Source of the DNA: an uncultured Clostridia bacterium
GTDB lineage: Bacteria > Bacillota > Clostridia > Oscillospirales > Oscillospiraceae
NCBI GenBank assembly: GCA_946187475.1
Contig: CAMHRJ010000107.1
Location: 1-7,279, forward strand
DNA: 7,279 nt
Reading direction: 5' to 3'
Shown: positions 1-6,110 of the stretch, piece by piece
How positions within the stretch are numbered: position 1 is the first letter of the stretch
How the letters are laid out: each line of letters begins with the position of its first letter
Made by a program: the position numbers and the translations under genes
Notes under the pieces: model-generated
What the model was told of the DNA's origin: nothing
The model's input: the letters and a program-made list of their open reading frames with translations, nothing else
Database searches by the model: none

Positions 1-274
1 CGATGGGCTTGGTGTTGGTTGCCGGGACCGCAGGCGTCGGGGCGTAATCCCCGATACTGGACTCCGTGTAGGCCACGCCGTCATAGTCCACATTGGCGAG
101 GTAATTCCGCACCGCCTCCGGGCACTGGTGCCAGGCGAAGTCCTCCCTGCTTCGGATCGTTCCGATGGCCGCCGCCATCTGGGCCGGTGTATAGGCAGCG
201 CTGCTGCCGGTTTTGGCCCGGATGGCATCGGCGATGTCGGTGAGCGTTCCGGTTGAAATGCGTCTGTCCGCCAT
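1..274 (-). CDS. Phage tail protein, N-terminal part only (3' end outside the window)
   Basis: The minus-strand frame starting at ATG 274 stays open to the left edge and gives 91 residues. It begins MADRRISTGTLTDIADAIR, then AKTGSSAAYTPAQMAAAIGTI. The words LTDIADAIR.KTG and Y.P.(E/Q)MA..I..I are a widespread N-terminal signature of Gram-positive phage tail and appendage proteins, often attached to variable distal domains. After it come REDFAWHQCPEAVRNYL, a Tyr/Asp-rich stretch (NVDYDGVAYTESSIGDY) and a Pro/Ala/Thr linker (APTPAVPATNTKP) leading out of the window. The start shares one base with the previous stop (TGATG). Only a weak GAGG lies upstream, so translational coupling is likely. What the missing C-terminal part does cannot be judged. 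Confidence 0.75.
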   Translation of the reverse strand, partial: MADRRISTGTLTDIADAIRAKTGSSAAYTPAQMAAAIGTIRSREDFAWHQCPEAVRNYLANVDYDGVAYTESSIGDYAPTPAVPATNTKPI

Positions 275-597
275 CAGAACGCCTCGCTTTCTGCCGAAGG
301 AATCAGGCCAACCACCAGCGCGGCGATGTCGGACTTGTCCTGGGCCGTGAGCACGTAGTCGCTGCCGCTTTCACCGGCAGGGCCCGGAGGGCCCGCCAGA
401 CTCGCAAGCCACTGGGCTTCCGTGCCGGAAAAGCCGTGGTCCACCGCGATCTCATAGGCGCTTTTTCCGTTTGCTCCGCCAGGCCCGCCGCCGCGTTCCA
501 GAACCGTGATGCGCTCGCGGGCGTCCTTGTCCACGATCTCATAGGTCTGGCCGTTTCTGGGCGTCCAAGTGGACATGGGAATGAATGTATCTGCCAT
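274..597 (-). CDS. Small collagen-like tail protein
   Basis: 107 residues. After a short N-terminal region (MADTFIPMSTWTPRNGQTYE, then a helix IVDKDARERITVLERG), a Gly-rich start GGGPGGANG leads into SAYEIAVDHGFSGTEAQWL (46-64), then SLAGPPGPAGESG, a brief Gly-X-Y collagen-like run. The C-terminus, YVLTAQDKSDIAALVVGLI (81-99), is a helix of a type common in Gram-positive phage tail proteins. The cassette is the same one carried at residues 30-64 of the fibre gene at 1486-2358. No enzyme motif or membrane segment is seen. It may be a fibre accessory or a trimerising linker for the distal protein encoded next. Its stop overlaps the next start by one base (TGATG at 276-272). The exact role is unknown. 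Confidence 0.65.
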   Translation of the reverse strand: MADTFIPMSTWTPRNGQTYEIVDKDARERITVLERGGGPGGANGKSAYEIAVDHGFSGTEAQWLASLAGPPGPAGESGSDYVLTAQDKSDIAALVVGLIPSAESEAF

Positions 598-604
598 GGT
601 TTCG

Positions 605-612
605 CCTCCTTA
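605..612 (-). promoter_or_regulatory. Shine-Dalgarno built on the hydrolase stop codon
   Basis: TAAGGAGG on the minus strand merges the TAA stop of the hydrolase gene (612-610) with the ribosome binding site for the ATG at 597, 7 nt away. This is the second use of this octamer as a stop/SD fusion in the window. Confidence 0.85.
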
Positions 613-1485
613 AATCCAGACCGCGGTGTGGCCATGACTTCCCGCCGGCGGAGGGGTGCGGGTGCGAAGAATATCGCCGCGAATCAGATTGTCCGAGCTT
701 GTCAGATAGCTCAGATACTGCTCGCCGACGTTCACGGTCAGGTTCGCGGCGATCGCGGCTTCGCCCGCTGGGCCGAATGCTCTGCGGTTGTCGGCTGCAC
801 GAGCAGCTTCGGCCAGCGTTTTGTTGGGCACATCCTGCCCGATCGCCACGCCGTAGTTGTAGTCATAGAGCAAGGCGGTCTTGTCGTCATATGCGCTTTC
901 ATACACATACTTGCTTTTCGCCGGGTCGTCTGCGACCACCGTGTCGCTGCGGCGCAGGACGCCGCCCACATAGTTGGAAACGGTATACACCGTCACGCCC
1001 ACGCCGTTCAGCGGCAGGATGCGCTCCATGTAATAGTCGAAGCTTTGGACATGCGGATGCTTGCCGATGGGGTAAAGCGGGTCTGCGTAGGCGTTCAGGT
1101 CCACGCCCGTCGCGGCCTTCACCGCTTCGTAGGCCAGCATGGAGCAGTCCGTGCTGCAGGCCCAGGCGATCCGATTCGGGTCATACGCCACATCCGCGAG
1201 GGCTCGCTCGAAGGTGTTCCGGTGGTTGGTGTCATAGCCCACCCAGCCATTCAGGATGCTGTCTTCCATGAACTTTGCAAGGATTTCCCGCTGGGCTTCG
1301 TCGTTCAGACGGTACAGCTTGCCCCAGCGCACGGAATGCTGATAATACCCCACCGCGTCCAGCTCATGGGCGATCTGGTCGCCGGGGATGGGCGCGTCGT
1401 TGCTGCCGGTGTCCCTGCTCTCCGTGCCGGACGCCTGGGCCAGCATCCGCACGGTTTTGTCTGTGTTGCTGTAGATATATGCCAT
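610..1485 (-). CDS. Putative tail-associated cysteine peptidoglycan hydrolase (NlpC/P60 or Amidase_5-like)
   Basis: 291 residues. The pair that suggests the function is TDCSMLAYEAV (D113, C114) and, near the end, LIRGDIL (267-273) followed by GHTAVWI (H286). This matches the NlpC/P60 superfamily pattern of DCS at a helix start, then an RGD/PGD strand, then GH(T/V). Phage Amidase_5 enzymes such as the Dp-1 endolysin use closely similar words (DCS, RGDI, GHT). Inference: it cuts peptidoglycan during entry. The first 110 residues (IPGDQIAHELDAVGYYQHSV, KLYRLNDEAQREILAKFMED, VGYDTNHRNTF) form a separate, mainly helical part. Two oddities: about 170 residues separate Cys and His, where about 65 is usual, and the chain ends five residues after the His, before the position where a third catalytic polar residue normally lies. 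No signal peptide, membrane segment or wall-binding repeat is seen. GGAGGG lies 7 nt before ATG 1485. Enzyme activity is uncertain; a tail protein with a non-catalytic fold is an alternative. Confidence 0.6.
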   Translation of the reverse strand: MAYIYSNTDKTVRMLAQASGTESRDTGSNDAPIPGDQIAHELDAVGYYQHSVRWGKLYRLNDEAQREILAKFMEDSILNGWVGYDTNHRNTFERALADVAYDPNRIAWACSTDCSMLAYEAVKAATGVDLNAYADPLYPIGKHPHVQSFDYYMERILPLNGVGVTVYTVSNYVGGVLRRSDTVVADDPAKSKYVYESAYDDKTALLYDYNYGVAIGQDVPNKTLAEAARAADNRRAFGPAGEAAIAANLTVNVGEQYLSYLTSSDNLIRGDILRTRTPPPAGSHGHTAVWI

Positions 1486-2358
1486 TTACGATCCCTCCAG
1501 TGCGGCGATCCGCTGGTCCAATGCGGTATAGTCCTGCGACGTGAGCAGACGAACCCAGGCGCCGAAGGTGACGGTCCCCGTGCCTGCGCTGTAAGCGCCG
1601 CTGCGAACAAACACCGCGGCAGAGCCGATGGGCGCCGCCAGCTGCCAGACGTTGTTGTTTGAAAAGCTCATGATCATGCCCCGCTGCCAGGTGGAAATGC
1701 CCTGACGGTATGGCGTGTTCGCCGTGTTCCCGTCGTATCGGGCAAAGCACACGGAGCCGGAGGCGATCACATCGTTTGCATCGTCCGCCAGGGCCAGCTT
1801 GAAGCCGCTTCCGTCCAGGAGGCCCTCCAGATCGCCTACGCGGCTTTCGATGTCGTCCGCACGGAGTTCGATGTTGCTGACCGTCTCTCGGGTGTTGTAC
1901 GCCGTGCGGAGGACCGAGGTCATGCCCAGCAGCTTGCGCCGAAGGGCCTGCAGATAGGCGCCGTTTTTGTCGATCTGCTCCGCGCTGCTGTCCGCTGCGG
2001 CAATCGAGGCCGCGCCGATGTTGGCGCGGGCCCGGGCCTGCTGGGCATAGGTCAGGCTCTGCTCGGTTTGATACTGCACGGCAAAAAGGCCATCCAGGGC
2101 GTCGTCGGGATAGACCATCGCCACGTTGCCCTCGCCGTCGTCGGTCACGTCCCAGCCCAGGGTCTGCCCCGGGTCTCCCTTCAGAGAGTCGAGCCAGTCT
2201 TCCTCTGTGCCCTCAAAGCCCAGCTCCACCGCCAGGGCATAAGCGCTCTGGCCGGCGTCACCGGTCATGCCCTGATACACCAGATACCGGAGCTCCGCCA
2301 GAGTCGCAGCCACCACGGGCTGTTTCGTCTGGATCTCCACATGAATGATATCGTTCAT
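1486..2358 (-). CDS. Tail fibre protein with collagen-like cassette and pyocin-knob-like C-terminus
   Basis: 290 residues, probably a trimeric host-recognition fibre. Parts in order: an N-terminal beta/helical attachment region (1-29); a cassette at 30-64 (GMTGDAG, SAYALAVELGFEGTEEDWL, DSLKGDPG) of the GF.GTE type found in collagen-like surface and tail proteins; a region ending in the tail-fibre motif LTYAQQARARANIGAAS (102-118); helical, probably coiled-coil stretches (near 126-150 and 163-182, NIELRADDIESRVGDLEGLL); and a beta C-terminus (about 187-272) with spaced TPYRQG, FSNNNVWQL, FVRSGAYS and FGAWVRLL, as in pyocin-knob domains that often bind glycans. A last short helix, DYTALDQRIAALE, may clamp the trimer. 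GGAGGTGG lies 8 nt before the ATG at 2358. The gene sits directly between the BppU-like gene and the hydrolase gene with no spacer at either end (TAAATG twice). Confidence 0.72.
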   Translation of the reverse strand: MNDIIHVEIQTKQPVVAATLAELRYLVYQGMTGDAGQSAYALAVELGFEGTEEDWLDSLKGDPGQTLGWDVTDDGEGNVAMVYPDDALDGLFAVQYQTEQSLTYAQQARARANIGAASIAAADSSAEQIDKNGAYLQALRRKLLGMTSVLRTAYNTRETVSNIELRADDIESRVGDLEGLLDGSGFKLALADDANDVIASGSVCFARYDGNTANTPYRQGISTWQRGMIMSFSNNNVWQLAAPIGSAAVFVRSGAYSAGTGTVTFGAWVRLLTSQDYTALDQRIAALEGS

Positions 2359-2703
2359 TTAGATCTCCACCTCCGACAGTGCGTCCAGCACCTTGATGCG
2401 CTGCATGGTCTTCGTGCCCACCACGTCACCGCCGGCGAAGCCCACACGCACGTCAAAGGCGATGGTCTCGCCCTCGTCCAGCCGGAAGGTCTCCTCCTGG
2501 GTCACGGGCACGAGAAACAGGCTGTTTTCGCCGTCAAAGGTCACGTCCTCCGGATAGGTGCGGCGGATGCTTTCGCCCACCATGAACTCCACAGAGCTGA
2601 TGGTGTCCAGGGTGCCGGAAGTGACGGTCTCACCGTCGATGGTGAGCTGTACGGGCAGGGCGCAGGCGTCGCCCTGCTTGAGGAAGTAGTTTGATCCTGC
2701 CAT
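2359..2703 (-). CDS. Small beta-sandwich tail protein, BppU N-terminal domain-like
   Basis: 114 residues. It opens with NYFLKQGDACALPVQLTIDG and continues with SVEFMVGESIRRTYPEDVTFDG, FLVPVTQEETFRL, IAFDVRVGFAGGDVVGTK and IKVLDAL. A sequence of this type (K.GD....PV.L...G, then a VEF strand, a TQEET turn, and a final DVRV...GGDV strand pair) resembles the N-terminal module of baseplate upper proteins (BppU_N type), which anchors receptor-binding parts to the tail. Here the module stands alone with no distal domain, so it may be an adaptor or plug between tail core and fibre. GGGGAGGG (2717-2710) lies 6 nt before the ATG, inside the preceding gene, and the stop directly abuts the next ATG (TAAATG). 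The fold comparison is from pattern memory only. Confidence 0.55.
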   Translation of the reverse strand: MAGSNYFLKQGDACALPVQLTIDGETVTSGTLDTISSVEFMVGESIRRTYPEDVTFDGENSLFLVPVTQEETFRLDEGETIAFDVRVGFAGGDVVGTKTMQRIKVLDALSEVEI

Positions 2704-3344
2704 CAGCTTCCCTCCCCGTCACAGAAATACCAGCCGGACACATAGATCGAGCCGGAGTAGGCGCCGCTCAGGAAGATGCTGTGCTCCATATAGCCCTGGT
2801 TGGTCACGTCCCGGCAGGCCGCGTGGGCGGAGAGGCCGTAGGTGCTGCCAAAGACGCCGGCCGGCTGAAGGGCGTCCGTGGCAGCGCGGTAGGACGTATG
2901 CTGCAAAACCAGCGTCGCCGGCGCGGTGACGCTGGCGTCAATCTGGTAGGTATAGGCCATGATGCCCAGGGACCGGGAATAGCGAAACTCCCAGTTCATC
3001 AGCGTCAGGCCGGTGATGGTGGTGCCGTCGATGATCGTGACCACCTGGGGCTCCAGGGCTGCGGAGGGCAGCAGTTCCCAGCCGGCAGCGCCGCCGGGCG
3101 GGAACTTGGCGGCGGAGAGAGAACCGTCCGGCACCGTGCCCGAAACCAAAGCGGCAACGGCGTCACCCACCGTGCGGATGCTGCTTTCATCCGCGTTCAG
3201 GCGCGGCACCACATGGGTGTTGAGGAAGGCCGCCAGCTCGTCAAAGAGCGCCTGCATGTCCGCGCGGACCCGGGTCTCATCCGGCTCGTAGGTCGGAAAG
3301 TCCTCGGGGTTGGTCCAGCGCTTATGAAAAGAAAAAGACTCCAT
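2703..3344 (-). CDS. Tail appendage protein, N-terminal docking-like helix plus beta-rich C-terminus
   Basis: 213 residues. The start SFHKRWTNPEDFPTYEPDE is followed by a long amphipathic helix (about 23-48, RVRADMQALFDELAAFLNTH), a pattern I associate with N-termini of gut-phage tail proteins that attach exchangeable distal domains. A short linker (GTVPDGSLSAAKF, about 69-81) leads to a C-terminal beta domain with alternating Tyr/Ser/Gly strands (GLTLMNWEFRYSRSLGIMAY, SIFLSGAYSGSIYVSGWYF). This fits a trimeric fibre or a base-plate/receptor-binding part. No enzyme motif is visible. The start is fixed by TAAGGAGG 5 nt upstream. Its stop overlaps the start of the next gene by one base (TGATG), so the pair is probably coupled. 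I do not recognise a named family; the tail role comes from context and build. Confidence 0.6.
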   Translation of the reverse strand: MESFSFHKRWTNPEDFPTYEPDETRVRADMQALFDELAAFLNTHVVPRLNADESSIRTVGDAVAALVSGTVPDGSLSAAKFPPGGAAGWELLPSAALEPQVVTIIDGTTITGLTLMNWEFRYSRSLGIMAYTYQIDASVTAPATLVLQHTSYRAATDALQPAGVFGSTYGLSAHAACRDVTNQGYMEHSIFLSGAYSGSIYVSGWYFCDGEGS

Positions 3345-3349
3345 GTCTG

Positions 3350-3357
3350 CCTCCTTA
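3350..3357 (-). promoter_or_regulatory. Shine-Dalgarno built on the upstream stop codon
   Basis: TAAGGAGG on the minus strand contains the TAA stop of the beta-propeller gene (3357-3355) and the ribosome binding site of the next gene, 5 nt before its ATG at 3344. The same arrangement recurs at 605-612. Confidence 0.85.
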
Positions 3358-5319
3358 TGGTTGTCTGGCGCGGAAGGTATAGAAGATCTGCGCCGAGACC
3401 AGGGACAGATCCGCTCCCGCTTCGTTGTTGAAGAGCTTCACCCGGAGATGCCGGACGTTGTGATAGCCCGGTCTGCGCCGTGCCACATGGGCAAAGGCCT
3501 CACAGCCCAGGTCCCGGTAGGACAGATCCCGGGGCGACAGCTGCCACAGGGACCGGGAGACCAGGGGCGTGGGGTCCATGCGGCTGCCATAGTCGCAGGT
3601 ATACTCGATCTGCGTGTTGGTATGACGGTCGCCCCGGGTGGTGAAGAGCATGCTCCGGACGTTCTTCAGCCGGTCATAGCTGCCGAAGTTCCGGGGCGGG
3701 AGCACATAGACCTTGTCGATGCCCAGGCCGAAGTCCGAGAAAACCCGCTGAAACTCCGCCACCGCGCCGGTTGGCGTCAGCTCCCACAGGCGCTGCAGAT
3801 CCGCCACGAAGGCCGCGCCCTGGATGCCGGTGTGGGAAAACCAGCTGGGGTTCTGCCAGGTGCTCAGACTGTAGTTCCACTCATAGGCCTCGCCGTCATA
3901 TCCGACGAGATACTTCGTGCCGGTGTCCGCGGACCAGACCCGCTCTGACTCGGCCGTTCGGACCAGGCTTCGCAGCCCCGCCTGACGCACGTCCCCGTCC
4001 ACCTTCCGGCTGATGCGAAGGATGTTGTTCTCGTAAGCCGCAGAGCTGTCCCGCAGAAAGCACACCCCGTCCCGGCGGCTGCACCAGACCAGGTTGTTCT
4101 CGATGAGCTGGATGGTGCGGGGCAGATCGCAGCCGATCCCGGCGTTGATGGGCGTGTAGTCCAGGGTGATCTGGTCGCGGCCGTTCAGCTCCGCCGTGCC
4201 GAACACCGCCCGGCCCACGCTGTGCGGCTGGAAGATCACCAGCAGGTTCTGCTGCTTGCCGAAGCCCGTGATGGCCTCCGGCGCGTCTCCGGCCAGGTTA
4301 TACTGGCTCATGGGAAAATAGGTGGGGTTCATACCCAGGCTGTCGTTGCCGCTCCAGAAATAGGCGTTGGGCTGCTTTTCGCAGCCGCCCAGCACCAGGC
4401 ACAGATCCTGCGTGCCGCCGAACACCGTCATCTTCGTGCAGCTCATGACGCTCTGGAAGGCGTCATCGTTGCGCAGGCGGCAGAGGATTTCCACGTTATT
4501 GCTGCCCGGGGCCGGAGCGGTGTCCAGCTCCACAAAATCATGGTTCAGGGCCAGGATGTGCCAGCTCACGCCCTGGGTCAGCTCCCTGCCGTTGGCAGTG
4601 ACCTTCACGGGCACGGCGCCGGACACCGGCAGCTTGAAGAGCGTGGTGTTGGCGGGCGTGCTGTAGCGCACCCGATGATAGCTGCTGAGACGGTTTTCCG
4701 GCTGATACAGGTCCCCCGCACCGGTGCCGGGGTCGGTGTTGATCTGCACCACGGGCACATAGGTCACCCCCGGATAGTCCACCAGCGGCCGGCAGGCAAA
4801 GACCGCAGCCGGCTTTTTCCCGCCGTTGTAGGCCAGCCGGTGGAAGCTGCCCCGGGTCTTGTAGAACAGATATTCGTCGTGGGCGTCCGCCGGGTCGCAG
4901 CCGCCTGTGAGGGCGAAGCTGCCTGCCACGTCCTGCAGGCCGCTGACCACGCAGCAGACCGTGCCCACCGGGCACTCGGCCTCCGGGTCAGATTCGATCT
5001 GCGCCTTCCAGGCATAGAGACTGTCACCGGCGTGGGCAATGATCCAGCCGTGCCACAGCCGCTCATAGCAGCAGCGCACGCCGCTGCGGCCCAGATCGCC
5101 CACCTGCACCTGACCCCGCCGGGCGCAGAGCACGCCATCGTGCCAGCTCAGGTTCCGAATCAGGGGACTTTCGCTGCCCTTGAGCTCGAAATCCAGATCG
5201 AAGGTGTTCATGCCGCCGGTCAGATGCTCGAAGGTGAGCACATACTCCGTTTTCGGGTCCGGCAGATCATTTAAGTTTACATAACTTCTGCCTCTTCCGG
5301 CCATTCCGTACTTAGACAT
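3355..5319 (-). CDS. Large tail nozzle/stabilisation protein, probable beta-propeller (P22 gp10-like position)
   Basis: 654 residues, start ATG at 5319 inside the end of the adaptor gene. A second Met at residue 6 is possible, but no clear ribosome binding site favours it. The chain is almost all beta with repeated W/Y/G-rich blades: SWHDGVLCARRGQ (near 58-70), LWHGWIIAHAGDSLYAW (88-104), AYFWSGNDSLGMNPTYFP (319-336), EAITGFGKQQNLLVIFQ (348-364), IENNLVWCSRRDGVCFL (406-422) and KYLVGYDGEAYEWNYSLSTW (469-488). The blade pattern around SGN...PTYFP followed by I.GF..Q...LVIF is common in beta-propeller structural proteins of Gram-positive phages. The C-terminal 100 residues (FTTRGDRHTNTQIEY onward) form a separate beta domain ending IFYTFRARQP. 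The likely job is to close the tail channel under the adaptor and hold the fibres. It carries 17 cysteines, including two CC pairs (83-84, 122-123), which is a lot for a virion protein. A T7 gp12-type tubular nozzle protein is an alternative. Confidence 0.6.
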   Translation of the reverse strand: MSKYGMAGRGRSYVNLNDLPDPKTEYVLTFEHLTGGMNTFDLDFELKGSESPLIRNLSWHDGVLCARRGQVQVGDLGRSGVRCCYERLWHGWIIAHAGDSLYAWKAQIESDPEAECPVGTVCCVVSGLQDVAGSFALTGGCDPADAHDEYLFYKTRGSFHRLAYNGGKKPAAVFACRPLVDYPGVTYVPVVQINTDPGTGAGDLYQPENRLSSYHRVRYSTPANTTLFKLPVSGAVPVKVTANGRELTQGVSWHILALNHDFVELDTAPAPGSNNVEILCRLRNDDAFQSVMSCTKMTVFGGTQDLCLVLGGCEKQPNAYFWSGNDSLGMNPTYFPMSQYNLAGDAPEAITGFGKQQNLLVIFQPHSVGRAVFGTAELNGRDQITLDYTPINAGIGCDLPRTIQLIENNLVWCSRRDGVCFLRDSSAAYENNILRISRKVDGDVRQAGLRSLVRTAESERVWSADTGTKYLVGYDGEAYEWNYSLSTWQNPSWFSHTGIQGAAFVADLQRLWELTPTGAVAEFQRVFSDFGLGIDKVYVLPPRNFGSYDRLKNVRSMLFTTRGDRHTNTQIEYTCDYGSRMDPTPLVSRSLWQLSPRDLSYRDLGCEAFAHVARRRPGYHNVRHLRVKLFNNEAGADLSLVSAQIFYTFRARQP

Positions 5320-5953
5320 CCAGCGCCCCCCAGTGGTAGGCGTCGGAGACGATGTTCCGGCGGGGCTGCGGCATCTGGTAGAGGCTCAGCAGCTGGCTCT
5401 GCCACTCGTTCATCAGCGACGCGTAGGCGAAGGCGTCCTCGTGGAGCAGCAGATGGGCCGCCACGTAGTACGGGATGACCCGGTGGGTCTCCGGGGCGTT
5501 GTCCAGAGCCAGATCGTCTGCCGGGAGCGTCTCGCCCTTGGAGATCTGCTCTGTGACCCGCTCCGGGCGGCGGTAATACTCCAGCCAGACCGAGCCGCCC
5601 TCGAACTCCGGCAGCAGGATGTGCCGCTCGTCCAGCTGCAGGTAGCGGGAGTCATAGCCGCTGGACTGGCCCCGCAGCACCAGAAGTCCGCCGGGAATCA
5701 GCTCCAGCAGGTCTTCCGGCAGGGTGAAGCGGGCCAGTCCCTCCTGGGCCTTGCCCCGCTCCGGCCGGAGCTGCTTCGCCGCCCGGATGCGCCGGGGCCC
5801 GGCAGCAATCAGCGCCTGGGCGTCGTCCACCAAATCCGGGATACGCAGCAGCAGGTCCGCATGGTTGTTATAGGTCTTCGGGATGGTCTCGCCGCCGAGG
5901 GAAAACTGCCCCATCAGCCGCAGCGCCGCATCCCGGACTTGACCGTAAGTCAT
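5312..5953 (-). CDS. Putative head-tail adaptor protein (P22 gp4-like position)
   Basis: 213 residues, starting MTYGQVRDAALRLMGQFSL behind a strong AAAGGAGG. The likely role is to bind under the portal ring after DNA packaging and join the head to the tail machine. The first half is mostly helical: a helix near 1-17, an ETIPKTYNNHADLLLRIPDL segment near 21-40 and a DDAQALIAAGPRRIRAA helix. The middle is beta-rich (LLELIPGGLLVLRG, YLQLDERHILLP, SVWLEYYRRPE). A C-terminal helical part, AHLLLHEDAFAYASLMNEWQSQL, is typical of connector-like proteins. No membrane segment, signal peptide or enzyme motif is seen. It follows the coat gene and overlaps the next gene by 8 nt (ATGTCTAA), so the two are coupled. 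The function comes from gene order and general build, not from a recognised signature; another neck protein is possible. Confidence 0.6.
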   Translation of the reverse strand: MTYGQVRDAALRLMGQFSLGGETIPKTYNNHADLLLRIPDLVDDAQALIAAGPRRIRAAKQLRPERGKAQEGLARFTLPEDLLELIPGGLLVLRGQSSGYDSRYLQLDERHILLPEFEGGSVWLEYYRRPERVTEQISKGETLPADDLALDNAPETHRVIPYYVAAHLLLHEDAFAYASLMNEWQSQLLSLYQMPQPRRNIVSDAYHWGALDV

Positions 5954-5959
5954 GAGATT

Positions 5960-5967
5960 CCTCCTTT
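5960..5967 (-). promoter_or_regulatory. Ribosome binding site that sets the adaptor start
   Basis: On the minus strand AAAGGAGG lies 6 nt before the ATG at 5953. An in-frame ATG 37 codons upstream (6064) is inside the repeat element and would encode a low-complexity Pro/Arg/His leader taken entirely from repeat DNA. The strong site here makes 5953 the better start. Confidence 0.85.
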
Positions 5968-5975
5968 GCAGAGTG

Positions 5976-5987
5976 TGGAGTGTGGAG
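5976..5987 (+). repeat. Left terminal inverted repeat, 12 bp
   Basis: TGGAGTGTGGAG is the exact reverse complement of 6140-6151. The match stops after one base in each direction beyond these limits (5975/6152 and 5988/6139 do not pair). It lies just upstream, in the minus-strand sense, of the adaptor gene's ribosome binding site at 5960-5967. Confidence 0.85.
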
Positions 5988-6001
5988 GCCGAATAAGGCT
6001 C

Positions 6002-6027
6002 GTAGGGGCGGGGCTTGCCCCGCCCGT
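6002..6027 (+). repeat. Palindromic stem A, GC-rich
   Basis: The 9-base arm GGGCGGGGC (6006-6014), a 2-base centre TT (6015-6016) and the arm GCCCCGCCC (6017-6025) form a perfect two-fold symmetric hairpin sequence. It is preceded by GTAG on the left. In RNA the inner base pair would open to give a CUUG or CAAG-type tetraloop with eight pairs. No T-run follows on either strand, so it is not a standard intrinsic terminator. Confidence 0.85.
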
Positions 6028-6051
6028 GTGGAACGGACTGGGCTGTGTCAT

Positions 6052-6077
6052 GTGGGAGGGGCAAGCCCCTCCCCTAC
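6052..6077 (-). repeat. Palindromic stem B, GC-rich
   Basis: The arms GGGAGGGGC (6054-6062) and GCCCCTCCC (6065-6073) flank a 2-base centre AA, with CTAC at the right end. On its own strand it begins GTAGGGG like stem A. Its arms differ from those of A by one base pair, changed on both sides (C:G in A, A:T in B), so pairing is kept. It lies in the opposite orientation to A. Confidence 0.85.
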
Positions 6078-6110
6078 ACCCATTGATTTGGTGCACAACA
6101 AGATTCCACA

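Noticed and set aside
253..1662. 469-codon open frame on the plus strand
   Set aside because: It is antisense to four well-supported minus-strand genes with good ribosome binding sites. Its translation is rich in Arg/His/Ala/Val with no recognisable domain, as expected from the complement of GC-biased codons.
1486..2358. Diversity-generating retroelement variable region in the fibre C-terminus
   Set aside because: The NNN run at residues 234-236 recalled one, but there is no template copy, no reverse transcriptase and no C-type lectin fold in the window.
2691..3431. 246-codon open frame on the plus strand
   Set aside because: It is antisense to the appendage gene at 2703-3344, which has a strong TAAGGAGG site and phage tail motifs; the plus-strand frame has neither.
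4222..5274. 350-codon open frame on the plus strand
   Set aside because: It lies wholly antisense to the beta-propeller gene, has no ribosome binding site of note and no motif, and its composition is typical of shadow frames.
5954..6064. 37-residue N-terminal extension of the adaptor starting at ATG 6064
   Set aside because: The extra residues are encoded by the repeat element and read as low-complexity sequence. The AAAGGAGG site 6 nt before 5953 marks the real start.
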